64,000 nt of DNA, taken from NCBI RefSeq assembly GCF_000734895.2, contig NZ_CP011382.1, positions 5,916,491 through 5,980,490 on the forward strand, in the 5' to 3' direction. Shown here one piece after another: positions 55,682-63,879 of this stretch. A program made the position numbers and the translations under genes. The notes below the pieces were generated by a model. It was not told the origin of the DNA, searched no databases, and saw only the letters and a program-made list of their open reading frames with translations. Position 1 is the first letter of the stretch. The number at the start of each line of letters is the position of its first letter. The stretch is from Calothrix sp. 336/3 (GTDB lineage Bacteria; Cyanobacteriota; Cyanobacteriia; Cyanobacteriales; Nostocaceae).

Positions 55682-56017
55682 TTAACCGACTCCAAAATCA
55701 GTATATTGTCTGACTAACGGCTCATGGAAGGCTAAAACAATATCTTCCTTGGGAACTCCTAATTCTACTAAGTCGTTAGCAATACCAATTTCCGTGCCAT
55801 CGTGTTGTATCCAAATTTTCCCATCTTTAATATCAAGGTGTAAAACACAGCCATAGGTTCTGCGGCGATTTTTCCAACCCACGTATACTAGTTGATAATG
55901 GTCATGAGTTGTATCAAAAACGACTTGCTTTTCTATCTCTCCCTTGGCAGAACCACGATGGGCGTATTGTGTGAGTAGTTGTTGGATGAAAGCTCGATAT
56001 TGTGCTAATTTTTCCAT
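55682..56017 (-). CDS. xisI: XisI-family protein
   Basis: 111 residues from ATG 56017, overlapping the end of xisH by 13 bp. The pattern YRAFIQQLLTQYAH, then VFDTTHDHYQLVYVGW, HLDIKDGKIWIQHDGTEIGIANDLVELGVPKEDIVLAFHEP is the XisI (fdxN element excision controlling factor) family. In Anabaena XisH and XisI assist the XisF recombinase to excise the fdxN element in heterocysts. No recombinase is near this copy, so its present role is open. Confidence 0.94.
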   Translation of the reverse strand: MEKLAQYRAFIQQLLTQYAHRGSAKGEIEKQVVFDTTHDHYQLVYVGWKNRRRTYGCVLHLDIKDGKIWIQHDGTEIGIANDLVELGVPKEDIVLAFHEPLVRQYTDFGVG

Positions 56018-56421
56018 TCTACAATCACCTCATTAGCTGTATCATAAATGATGAGCTTAAGCTGAGAACGCTGAATCACTGTTTGAATAAATTGTAGAGA
56101 AAAAAAGCTGTTATAGGTTCCTAGGGGAACAGCTAAGTATAACATTCGCTCAGGTTCATTGATGTCTAAAGCAATTTGGTAATTGAAACATTGACCAATT
56201 GCAGTATGGAATTGAGAAATATTTGATGCACCAACAAAGCTTTTAATTTCAACTGCGATTTTTTCTCCTAACCTCTCGGCTGCTAGAATGCAATCTGCAC
56301 CCAAATCAATATACATTTCCACCCCTCCAACCTCGATTTCTAAGGGGTCATCTGTAATTAACCAGCCCTCTTTTTCAAGAGCATTTTTAACAGCGGAGTG
56401 AAAAATATCCCTAGCAGGCAT
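56005..56421 (-). CDS. xisH: XisH-family protein with PD-(D/E)xK-like core
   Basis: 138 residues from ATG 56421. Family marks: ARDIFHSAVKNALEKEGWLITDDP, MYIDLGADCILAAERLGEKIAVEIKSF, and SQFHTAIGQCFNY. The Asp in DLGAD and the E-x-K in VEIKSF match the restriction-endonuclease-like catalytic pattern known for the family, and they are intact. It is coupled to xisI. Such pairs are numerous in cyanobacteria and mostly lie outside excision elements. Confidence 0.94.
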   Translation of the reverse strand: MPARDIFHSAVKNALEKEGWLITDDPLEIEVGGVEMYIDLGADCILAAERLGEKIAVEIKSFVGASNISQFHTAIGQCFNYQIALDINEPERMLYLAVPLGTYNSFFSLQFIQTVIQRSQLKLIIYDTANEVIVEWKN

Positions 56422-56525
56422 GGATTTAAAATCAACTGAGAAGAGAAAATAGATACGAAATTACCTGATTAATCTTCTCATACCTTGACTCTGTTCACAA
56501 CTTTTAATACAAATAACTGCCTGAA

Positions 56526-57518
56526 TTAAGCAACTTTACTACTACCAATTAAATATAATAAAGCCATACGTACAGCTACACCACTAGTAACTTGAGTTTG
56601 AATTAAACTAAATTCTGGGTCATCCATTAAATCAGAACTGATTTCCACCCCACGGTTCACTGGACCCGGATGTAATACTTTGACATGGGGTTTACACTGG
56701 GCTAATCTCTCACGGTTGATACCAAATCTGTGGTGATATTCCCGGAGGGAAGGTAACAAGTTAGCAGTCATTCTTTCCTTTTGTAGACGTAAAGTCATAA
56801 CAAAATCAGCATCTGCTAAAGCTGCGTCTAATTCCCAATGAAGAAATAATTTACCTGGTCTATTTTTACCAAAGTCTGCGAATAATTGCGGTAGTAAAGT
56901 GGGGGGTGCGGCAAGATGAAGTTCTGCACCACTAGCAGTAATACTCCAAATATTTGACCGTGCGACGCGAGAATGGAGGATATCACCCACGATCGCCACT
57001 TTTTTTCCTGCCAATAGTTCTAAACGAGGGTTTTCTGGGTTCAGGAGAGTGGTAATAGTAAATAAGTCTAGCAGTCCCTGGGAAGGATGCTCATGTTGTC
57101 CATCACCAGCATTCAGAACACTGACACGAACATCGAGACGATCCATTTCCTGGGCGATCGCCTGGGGAACACCTGCATCTTTATGGCGAATCACCATAAT
57201 ATCAGTACCCATTGCCAAATAGGTTTTTGCCGTATCCAAAATTGTTTCTCCCTTAGTCATGGAAGAAGTGGAGGAAGCAAAATTTAAAGTATCTGCGGAA
57301 AGACGTTTTGCTGCTAGCTCAAAACTACTACGGGTACGTGTCGATGGTTCAAAAAATAAATTAGCAATTACCTGTCCCTGAAGTGCTGGTACTTTCTTTG
57401 TTCGACGTGAAAGAACTTCCCGAAAACTCGCAGCAGTTTGTAAAACAATATTATATTCATCAGGTGTAAAGTCTGCTAGGGAAAGCACATGGTGACGATT
57501 CCAAGAAGTCGTAGGCAT
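56526..57518 (-). CDS. pyrB: Aspartate carbamoyltransferase catalytic subunit
   Basis: 330 residues from ATG 57518. The carbamoyl-phosphate loop FFEPSTRTRSSFE is near 55-67, HPSQGLLDLFT near 144-154, and the aspartate-binding loop HPGPVNRGVE near 281-290. The enzyme forms N-carbamoyl aspartate in pyrimidine synthesis. No regulatory pyrI gene is adjacent. It is slightly longer than the E. coli subunit, as is usual in cyanobacteria. Confidence 0.97.
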   Translation of the reverse strand: MPTTSWNRHHVLSLADFTPDEYNIVLQTAASFREVLSRRTKKVPALQGQVIANLFFEPSTRTRSSFELAAKRLSADTLNFASSTSSMTKGETILDTAKTYLAMGTDIMVIRHKDAGVPQAIAQEMDRLDVRVSVLNAGDGQHEHPSQGLLDLFTITTLLNPENPRLELLAGKKVAIVGDILHSRVARSNIWSITASGAELHLAAPPTLLPQLFADFGKNRPGKLFLHWELDAALADADFVMTLRLQKERMTANLLPSLREYHHRFGINRERLAQCKPHVKVLHPGPVNRGVEISSDLMDDPEFSLIQTQVTSGVAVRMALLYLIGSSKVA

Positions 57519-57630
57519 AAATCACTGTCAGCCTGAATATTTTCGCTGCATTATTATAATTGTTATCCCAGACACTTCCCAAGAAAAAAATATTGATTAA
57601 TCTCAAATCTCAAATTATTGAATCATACTC

Positions 57631-58107
57631 ATGCTGACAATTATTGGTTGTGGTAATCTCAACCGTTGTGATGACGCAGTTGGTGTCATTATTGCTCAAC
57701 GTTTACAAAAATATCTTGCCCAACATCCCCATCCTCAGATTCAAGTTTTTGATTGTGGAACCGGAGGAATGGAAGTGATGTTTCAAGCAAGGGGAAGTAA
57801 ACAATTAATCATTATTGATGCTAGTACAAGCGGTTCCGAACCGGGTGCTGTATTCAAGGTTCCTGGTAAAGAATTAGCCACTCTACCAGAACCTAGTTAT
57901 AGTTTGCATGATTTTCGCTGGGATAATGCCCTAGCCGCAGGTCAGAAAATTTTTGCAGATGATTTTCCCGAAAATGTGACTGTGTATTTAATTGAAGCGG
58001 CAAATCTCAGTTTGGGGCTAGAATTAAGTCCTGCGGTCAAAAACTCTGAAGATTTTGTCTATGCAGAAATTATGACTTTAATCCAAGAGTTTCGCGGTTG
58101 TAGTTAG
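57631..58107 (+). CDS. hupW: Hydrogenase maturation protease (HupW/HybD type)
   Basis: 158 residues from ATG 57631. The start LTIIGCGNLNRCDDAVGV carries the nickel-sensing acidic residue (Asp14/15) of the protease family, and further on VFDCGTGGMEV and LIIIDAS with Asp65 match the remaining ligands, including the His in SLHDF. Such proteases clip the C-terminus of the hydrogenase large subunit after nickel insertion. In heterocystous species HupW matures uptake hydrogenase HupL; assignment to HupW rather than HoxW is by resemblance. It is divergent from pyrB. Confidence 0.8.
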   Translation: MLTIIGCGNLNRCDDAVGVIIAQRLQKYLAQHPHPQIQVFDCGTGGMEVMFQARGSKQLIIIDASTSGSEPGAVFKVPGKELATLPEPSYSLHDFRWDNALAAGQKIFADDFPENVTVYLIEAANLSLGLELSPAVKNSEDFVYAEIMTLIQEFRGCS

Positions 58108-58108
58108 A

Positions 58109-58483
58109 TTAGTGGCGATCGCGGTATACAGCAAGTTCATCTACCCGCATCTCAAATGGCATTCCCTCGCTCTCTGGGGGACAAATCCGAATCTTCGCAC
58201 TGCTGACAATATCACCCAGCAAAGTCGCCATGGGAACCATTTTCCGCAGCAATTGCCAGTTAGTAAAGGGATCTGGACATTCCACCACCAAAGTTAAAGC
58301 ACTACCGTCGTTCTTGACATACCAGCGACAGTTAGAAAGCAAATCTCGCAGAGTGCGATCGCAAGCACTATAAAAATATTTACCCACAGAATTTTCTAGC
58401 TGTTGCCGCAAGATAATATCTGCTGAGGTTAATTGCACCGGATGGGAATCCTCATTTTGAAAGAAATTATACTTGTTTCCCAT
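58109..58483 (-). CDS. Conserved hypothetical protein of cyanobacterial type
   Basis: 124 residues from ATG 58483, ending one base from the convergent hupW-like gene. It is soluble, with an early helix LTSADIILRQQLENSVGKYFYSACDRTLRDLL and a beta segment CRWYVKNDGSALTLVVECPDPFTNWQLL. I do not recognise the family, but composition and frame quality support a real gene. Confidence 0.72.
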   Translation of the reverse strand: MGNKYNFFQNEDSHPVQLTSADIILRQQLENSVGKYFYSACDRTLRDLLSNCRWYVKNDGSALTLVVECPDPFTNWQLLRKMVPMATLLGDIVSSAKIRICPPESEGMPFEMRVDELAVYRDRH

Positions 58484-59713
58484 TCTTCTTAATTACTCCT
58501 TTTACTTACAAAAGAAAATTCCGGACATTTGAGGACAGTGACAAATTTGGTGAAAAACATGCACCAAACTAATTAATCGTGCTAGAATTGGATTCCAGGT
58601 AAGACGTACCTTTTAAATGCGCTCACACAAACATTTTTCTTAGTCATTAGACATAAGAAAGTGGCATTTAGGCTTAACTGATTATTTGGCTAAATTATCA
58701 ACAGCTAAGGGGACAATTTACCAGTGCTCCTGAAATAGTTCCAACTTTTATATATTCGCCATTTCTGAGCAAAATCCAGAAAATCAGCAATATTTTTAGG
58801 CAGTTATTTTACCTATATTGCTTTATGGATATAGCTATTTCAACATTCGCAAAATATTAGCATAATTTTTTCCACAGAGACACAAATTAATTATTTTTCC
58901 ACATTTCTTCGATTAGTGCCTCGGCAATTATTAATAAGTATAAATGCCTGAGATTCTACACAATAGAGAAAAATCATCCCAGCAAGATAAATGCTGTATT
59001 TCCCTAGGAAAATCAAAAAGATATGCTGAAAAATCAAAATTAGCTGTATCTCTCAATACGTTTTAGATAAACAAAAATTAGAAAAGTATCGTCACCTATA
59101 AATCTGATTTTATTCCTTTTTTTTGTTAGCCAAAGCGTATTGATACATCTCTGTAATCAAAATTGAATGAGATAGTAAGGATACTGAAATGATACTCTCG
59201 ATTACCAAACTCATCCTTTCGACTGATATTTTGCTATTCGCAACTAGACTTATAATAGACACAAATAATTAAAAAAAAGAATTCTCTGATACTTTTGCTT
59301 GGTAACATATGATTCTGCCGATGCTTATTGATGATTATTCTTCTTACATCAATGAGAATATTTTTCACTAGCCATATATTAATTATGTTTCTGATTCCTA
59401 GAATCTTTGTATTTCTGGGTAAATTAGCTGATGAATTAGCCCATAAATTCGACATATGAGTAATTTAGCTTGCAAATAATATTGAAAAGAATTGCCAGAT
59501 AAGATATGTGCAAAACAAAAATAAATTTTAGAGTAATTTCTGTAAACAGATTCTCATAGAAATGAAAAACCCCAACCTATCAAGTAAGTTGGAGTTTTTC
59601 TATCTGAAAATACCTTAGTAAATAAGTAGAAGCGCTAAATATAACGTCTCCACTTATTCATACATTTTGCAGTTGAGATATCTAAATCTTGAAGCCTAAA
59701 TGGTATTCAGCAC
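58484..59713. other. Long AT-rich intergenic region (1.2 kb)
   Basis: No gene is supported; the longest frame (59234-59455, minus) is AT-driven. The region includes the promoter of the 58109-58483 gene at its left end and the terminator of the CBS-CP12 gene at 59565-59599. The stretch is long enough for a small RNA, but I cannot point to one. No HIP1 octamer occurs in it, in contrast with coding neighbours. Confidence 0.45.
59565..59599 (-). terminator. Intrinsic terminator of the CBS-CP12 gene
   Basis: On the minus strand AACTCCAAC pairs with GTTGGGGTT (one G-T pair) and is followed directly by TTTTT. It lies about 115 bases past the stop of the CBS-CP12 gene. Confidence 0.75.
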
Positions 59714-60343
59714 CTAAGCAATAGCCGCTACTTGCTCTGCTGTCATTGTTTGATTTGGTTGGGTTTGACGCTCTTCCGCAAACATTGCTCTAGCTGTTTT
59801 TTGTGGTTTGGGAGCGCCATAGAAACCAGCTTCAGCTTCAATTTCATCGACTAAATCCCAAGCGGTTGCTGCTTCTTTAGAAGCTAAACCATAGGTAGCG
59901 CAGGTAGAGCGAGCATTGGAAATCGCTTTTTGCAATTCTTTTTGTAAGAATGCTAATTTTGGTTTTTCGACAAAATCACCCTTAGCAATGATATCGGTGA
60001 CGGAAACAATACCCAAAAGTTCTTTTTGAATTACAGGGGCACGCCATACACCAGTGTTGGCAAAAAGTCGTGCAACATATTCTACATCTAAGTCAGGGTT
60101 AACCACAATACAAGGCTTACTCATCACTTCATAAACCTGTACATCTTTGGGATCTTTCCCACAAGCAACAACTTTGGCAGCGATATCAGTTTCAGTGACA
60201 ATACCGTAAGCATCATCGGCAGTACGAGGTTCAACAATTAATGCTCGTAATCCTTTGAGTCTGAGAAGCTTGACTGCTTGATCGATAGTAGCTGAACCGC
60301 GAATAGTAGCTACATCTTGAGTCATGATATCTTTAGCTCTCAT
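59714..60343 (-). CDS. CBS-CP12 fusion protein
   Basis: 209 residues from ATG 60343, which has AGGAG eight bases upstream; a TTG at 60373 is weaker. Two CBS repeats (about 3-58 and 67-121) bind adenylates in related proteins. A C-terminal CP12-like region (about 134-180) keeps the core AWDLVDEIEAEAG. CP12 normally clamps GAPDH and phosphoribulokinase via two Cys pairs; here only Cys148 of the first pair remains, the second is Ala, and the C-terminal Cys pair is missing, replaced by a Gln/Thr-rich tail. CBS-CP12 fusions are known in cyanobacteria; redox control is therefore unlikely in the classical way. An adenylate-sensing Calvin-cycle or related role is inferred. Confidence 0.9.
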   Translation of the reverse strand: MRAKDIMTQDVATIRGSATIDQAVKLLRLKGLRALIVEPRTADDAYGIVTETDIAAKVVACGKDPKDVQVYEVMSKPCIVVNPDLDVEYVARLFANTGVWRAPVIQKELLGIVSVTDIIAKGDFVEKPKLAFLQKELQKAISNARSTCATYGLASKEAATAWDLVDEIEAEAGFYGAPKPQKTARAMFAEERQTQPNQTMTAEQVAAIA

Positions 60344-61128
60344 ATTTTCTGCTCCTTTCTTTCCATCAGGCAATTTCTTGAAGGTAAGAAACTGCTTCTA
60401 AACTGCTGCAATTCTTCCTAAAGCTGGGACGTTTCTCAGATTTATTATCAATTCCACTTGAAGTTAAATAAACCAAGATTCGCGCTCAAAAAAATGGTTA
60501 CAGAAATGAGATAGTAGACTTTTCCACACAACTATCTTGTTCCTGATAGTCTAGCTAATTTTTCGGAGCAAATTTACGCAGTATTCCAATTGAGACAGAT
60601 TTGAAGATATCTTCGATTCTCCTATTTTCAGCTTTTCTATATTCAGGATTCTAGATATATAACACAACTGTAATCCTGATTTTTTGGGCTGAACTTTAGG
60701 TTTTTGGCAACAATTTAGCCTACATTTATATCTTATATCTCTTCTCGAATTCCGCAAGGGCTTATTTATAAAACTTTGCTAAATATCTATTCATATATAA
60801 ATTAAAAAATAGTGAATAAATTATGGCATCTAGAGTTTTGTAGAGTATAGGCTAAATGACTATTGACCTAGAGACAAGCTAACTTATAAACCAAAAGATG
60901 GAAAATATCAGCGAGGAAAGCATTGACTATGGCTGATATCTAGGGATGGAGAAACAAACACAGAAGACGGGCTTATCAATATATGGGGAGTGCTAGGGGC
61001 AGGTTAAATTACTGATTAATAAATCAAATATAAAGTTTGTATTGATTACTATACAGTTTAATATTTTAACTATATTTCCTTGTAGTAAAAAGCGATAAAA
61101 TTGAAGTATTTCCAGAATGACTGAATAT
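60344..61128. other. Intergenic region upstream of CBS-CP12
   Basis: 785 bp, AT-rich, holding the CBS-CP12 promoter and ribosome-binding site near 60351-60356. A 68-codon frame (60551-60757) has no support. No repeat or RNA was recognised. Confidence 0.4.
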
Positions 61129-61794
61129 TTATTCAGACCTTTTCTTGACTACAATGTGAAAAATATGCCAATATTTCTCATCTCCTAGGGCAGTTACTCC
61201 CGGATGCTTTTCTTCTTCTAGAAATTCAATATCAAACGGCTCTAACAAAGATATAATCTGTGAATATGTATGATAATTTATCGAATTACCAATAGCCCAA
61301 GAATCTTGTTCACCAAACAATTGCCCACAAAAACGACCGCCGGGGCGTAAAGAATTAACTATTTTTTGCCAAAGAATAGGGAAAGATTGGGGTAGACAAA
61401 AAGGTAAGGAAAAACTAGCATTAATTAAATCGATATTCTGTGGTAAATTTAAATCCTCAAATTTGACAATCTGGGTTTCTAAATGTGCTAAATTGACTTG
61501 AGGACGATTCGTTAAACGCTGAATAGCTTCTGGCTCGGCATCAATTGCTAAAACTTGCCAGCCTTGATTGAGAATTTCGATTGTATCTCTACCATCTCCA
61601 CAGCCCAAATCCACTGCAAAACTGTGATTAAAATGATTATTCTCTTGTTGAAATTTGGCGATCGCCGCTTCGGCGGAGCGTAGCTCTATCGCGGTTAATA
61701 AAGTTTGTCGTGGTGGACGATCTGCTACTGCATTATAATATGCAGACCAATCACGCTGTAAGGTATTTTTTTGAGATGGAGATGTATCTGGCAT
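61129..61794 (-). CDS. Class I SAM-dependent methyltransferase (TehB-like)
   Basis: 221 residues from ATG 61794. SAM motif I is VDLGCGDGRDT at about 64-74, followed by the acidic VLAIDAEPEAI and the motif LRPGGRFCGQLFGEQDSW. The opening RDWSAYYNAVADRPPRQTLL is typical of cyanobacterial members with this fold, which act on small molecules or oxyanions. Residues 36-46 (IELRSAEAAIA) are encoded by a dispersed palindromic repeat inserted in frame. Substrate unknown. Confidence 0.85.
   Translation of the reverse strand: MPDTSPSQKNTLQRDWSAYYNAVADRPPRQTLLTAIELRSAEAAIAKFQQENNHFNHSFAVDLGCGDGRDTIEILNQGWQVLAIDAEPEAIQRLTNRPQVNLAHLETQIVKFEDLNLPQNIDLINASFSLPFCLPQSFPILWQKIVNSLRPGGRFCGQLFGEQDSWAIGNSINYHTYSQIISLLEPFDIEFLEEEKHPGVTALGDEKYWHIFHIVVKKRSE
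61658..61693. repeat. HIP1-containing palindromic repeat inserted in frame in the methyltransferase gene
   Basis: A HIP1 octamer is followed at once by a perfect hairpin CGCCG-CTT-CGGCG and the phrase GAGCGTAGCTCTATCGC, of the small dispersed repeat type found in Nostocales genomes. It lies wholly inside the coding region and keeps the frame, adding about 12 residues between the N-terminal helix and the SAM-binding core. Confidence 0.65.
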
Positions 61795-62031
61795 ATAGCA
61801 AGAACATGGAAGCTAAGTATATATTTTGACAAATTATCTAAGTACAAAGATAGGGAGACTGTGTAAGTTATATCTAAGCTTTAGATATCAGAATTACGGC
61901 AGCGATCGCCACTCTTATCCTAATCACAAATTTCATAGTAAAATCTGAACAAAAGCTGAAGAATTTTCGTGATAATTGTTACATTCTGATAGGATTATTG
62001 GAGTGAGAATTATCTACCAAAATTTATAGAT

Positions 62032-62241
62032 ATGCAAATTAGCGCTCGGAACACAATCAAAGCAACTGTCAAAAAAATAATTCCTGGGGTGGTGAGTACG
62101 GAAGTAACCTTAGAAATTGCTCCAGGAGTAGAAGTGACTTCTTTAATTACTAAGTCTTCAGGAGAAAAGTTACATCTCACTGTGGGAAAACAAGCTTACA
62201 TAGTGATTAAAGCCACTGATGTGATGGTAGCCGTTGACTAA
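62032..62241 (+). CDS. Mop-domain (TOBE) molybdate-binding protein
   Basis: 69 residues from ATG 62032, a single Mop domain: SARNTIKATVKKIIPGVVSTEVTLEIAPGVEVTSLIT, then GKQAYIVIKATDVMVA. Free-standing molbindins form hexamers that store or buffer molybdate. The location close to a nif region, whose nitrogenase needs molybdenum, fits that role. It ends just before a terminator-like hairpin. Confidence 0.92.
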   Translation: MQISARNTIKATVKKIIPGVVSTEVTLEIAPGVEVTSLITKSSGEKLHLTVGKQAYIVIKATDVMVAVD

Positions 62242-62259
62242 ATAGCAGCAATAAAAAAA

Positions 62260-62283
62260 GCGACTTGTAATATCACAGGTCGC
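62260..62283 (+). terminator. Terminator-like hairpin after the Mop-domain gene
   Basis: GCGACTTGT and ACAGGTCGC pair (one mismatch-type G-T position) around a 6-nt loop, preceded by an A-run and followed by an AT-rich stretch. It begins 18 bases past the stop. Confidence 0.6.
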
Positions 62284-62409
62284 CAAATATTTTACACTTA
62301 AACATAGAAATAATTCTCTTCTAAATAATTATTTAAGTTATAATTCTCCCTCATTTATACAACACGAAGGGGGAGTGATACCCATATCCATATCTATAAA
62401 ACATCCCCA

Positions 62410-62850
62410 AATGGAATTGCGCTAGGGAAGATACAGATACATAAGATTGATTACGGATTCACCGATCGCTTTACCCCAAAACTAGGGGCAATTCTCTCAT
62501 TGATTATGGTTATAATTGCATCAGTGATGATGTTGAAAGCTGGAGAGGGAGACGTTGCGACTTAGTTTAGTAGCATTTTTCCTATTTTACTTTTCCTTTG
62601 GTTAGCGATCACCCCCACAGCCACTTTAATTCTGTTCCCTCCCCAAGACTACGCCAAAAATTACGGCATCGTTTTCACAGCTTTTGGTGTTGGTGCTTTA
62701 GGTGGAACCTTGCTTGCTGGCAGAATCAGAGATATCTTCGGCAGTTATACAACTTTCTTTTACCCCACTGCTGTGATGGCAACTCTTGGCATTATCCTTG
62801 CTGTATTCTCCCTCAAGCGTGTATTTTCTAACTCAGTCGTCCCAGAGTAG
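62410..62850 (+). pseudogene. Decayed MFS transporter (OFA-like), C-terminal remnant with in-frame stop
   Basis: One reading frame gives NGIALGKI...GFTDRFTPKLGAILSLIMVII, then a TAG at 62563-62565, then continues in the same frame through FPILLFLWLAITPTATLILFPP, NYGIVFTAFGVGALGGTLLAGRIRD and a final hydrophobic helix to TAG 62850. The order matches the second half of an MFS transporter of the oxalate/formate antiporter type (SDRF loop, a P-rich helix, and AGRIRDIFGSY). The N-terminal half is absent. It is a pseudogene; readthrough is improbable. Confidence 0.75.
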
Positions 62851-62985
62851 TTGAAAAACGCCTCGTCAATCCGCAATTCGCTATGGATTGCGGAGTATTA
62901 TTTTAATTTTTTAACCTAAATTTCACACTTCGTTATCTGAATAATCATTGATACATGAGAGGATGTTTTAAAAGTCGGTCTGTTT

Positions 62986-63077
62986 GTCATGTTGAGTGCA
63001 GCGAAGCGGAGTGAAACATCTCGGTACACGCTCGAAACCCTAGATTCTTCATTCCATTTTATTCCACTCAGAATGAC
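62986..63077. repeat. REP/MITE-like palindromic repeat
   Basis: The segment opens GTCATGTTGAGTG and closes CACTCAGAATGAC; the ends pair at 11 of 13 positions, and the AACATCT and AGATTCTT inner parts pair partly. Its GCAGCGAAGCGGAGTGAA core resembles GCAGCGATAGCGGAGCGAA at 20633-20651, so both belong to related repeat types. Confidence 0.65.
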
Positions 63078-63304
63078 ATTTTATACCTTTCAAAACTTTT
63101 CAAACATGCTCTAAGGCTTTTAACCACTGAAATGGAAATCACATTCATTTAATCCCCTCGTGGGGAAATGTGGCTGTAAAAACACCTTTAGGACAAGGTC
63201 TTTTTGTCCTTCATGTTCTCATCCCTTGCGGGGCTATAGTTTTCTCTAAGGGGATGTCAGATTTTTAACAGGGATTATTATAAAAATCTGCACCTGTGAG
63301 TGTC

Positions 63305-63337
63305 AGATCCCCGACTTCTGTAAGAAGTAGAGGATCT
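63305..63337. repeat. Palindromic repeat downstream of fdxH
   Basis: AGATCCCCGACTTCT and AGAAGTAGAGGATCT form an imperfect 15-bp inverted repeat around GTA. It is a common cyanobacterial intergenic palindrome. It lies 50 bases past the fdxH stop, so it could stabilise the transcript end; no T-run follows. Confidence 0.6.
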
Positions 63338-63386
63338 AAAAGCCAAGCATTTTGGCGAAATACAAAACAATCCTAGGTTGGAAAAC

Positions 63387-63686
63387 TTATACTAAATAAG
63401 GCTCTTGGTGGGTTTTAATTGTGCAGTTAGAACGAGGATAGGTGACACATAATAAAGCAAAACCCTTAGCCATTTGTTCGTCATCCAAGAAGATTTGATC
63501 AGATTGATCAACTTCACCTTCAACAATTTTGCCGACACAGCTAGAGCAAGAACCAGAATGACAGGAAAAAGGTAATTCAATACCATGTTCTTCTGCGCCA
63601 TCAAGAATAGTAGTCTCTTCGTCTATTTCAATTGTGGTGTCTAAATCTTCTTTTTTATTAATCAGTCGTACTTGATAAGCTGCCAT
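63387..63686 (-). CDS. fdxH: Heterocyst-type [2Fe-2S] ferredoxin FdxH
   Basis: 99 residues from ATG 63686. Cluster ligands are Cys42, Cys47, Cys50 and Cys80. The sequence follows the heterocyst ferredoxin rather than the vegetative PetF: QVRLINKKEDLDTTIEIDEETT near the start, HSGSCSSCVGK around the cluster, and the end NCTIKTHQEPYLV. FdxH carries electrons to nitrogenase reductase in heterocysts. It lies downstream of hesB on the same strand, as in the nif region of Anabaena. Confidence 0.95.
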   Translation of the reverse strand: MAAYQVRLINKKEDLDTTIEIDEETTILDGAEEHGIELPFSCHSGSCSSCVGKIVEGEVDQSDQIFLDDEQMAKGFALLCVTYPRSNCTIKTHQEPYLV

Positions 63687-63879
63687 AGTTGCATTCTCCT
63701 CAGAATAATCGGATTTGGGTTAGTTCAGCGATCAGCAAAGAACTGACTGCTGTATACGCCCGTGATTGCATTAACGGTGAGGGTTTGAAAGACTCATCAT
63801 CATTGCTTAAAGGCGGCTTACAGCAGAGTTAGCTAATCATTTATCAGCACAATTAACTAATGAATAGTTAATAGTTGAA

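Larger units (their letters stand above)
62851..63386. other. Repeat-rich intergenic region before fdxH
   Basis: 536 bp with two palindromic repeats (listed separately) and, between them, short palindromes CCCCTCGTGGGG (near 63156) and CCCTTGCGGGG (near 63223), about 65 bp apart. These resemble single units of repeats, but no regular array is formed. No gene was supported. Confidence 0.5.

Noticed and set aside
55682..56421. fdxN-type excision element suggested by xisH and xisI
   Set aside because: No recombinase gene, no interrupted nif gene and no direct-repeat borders are visible around the pair.
59234..59455. 73-codon minus-strand frame in the 1.2-kb intergenic region
   Set aside because: Low-complexity, Asn/Ile/Lys-rich and without ribosome-binding site; best explained by AT-rich DNA.
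62598..62831. 77-codon frame over the MFS remnant
   Set aside because: It is rich in His, Cys and Trp in an unlikely mix; another frame over the same DNA gives clear MFS residues.
63150..63240. Pair of short GC palindromes resembling CRISPR repeat ends
   Set aside because: The two units differ in sequence, there are no further copies, no regular spacing and no cas gene in the window.
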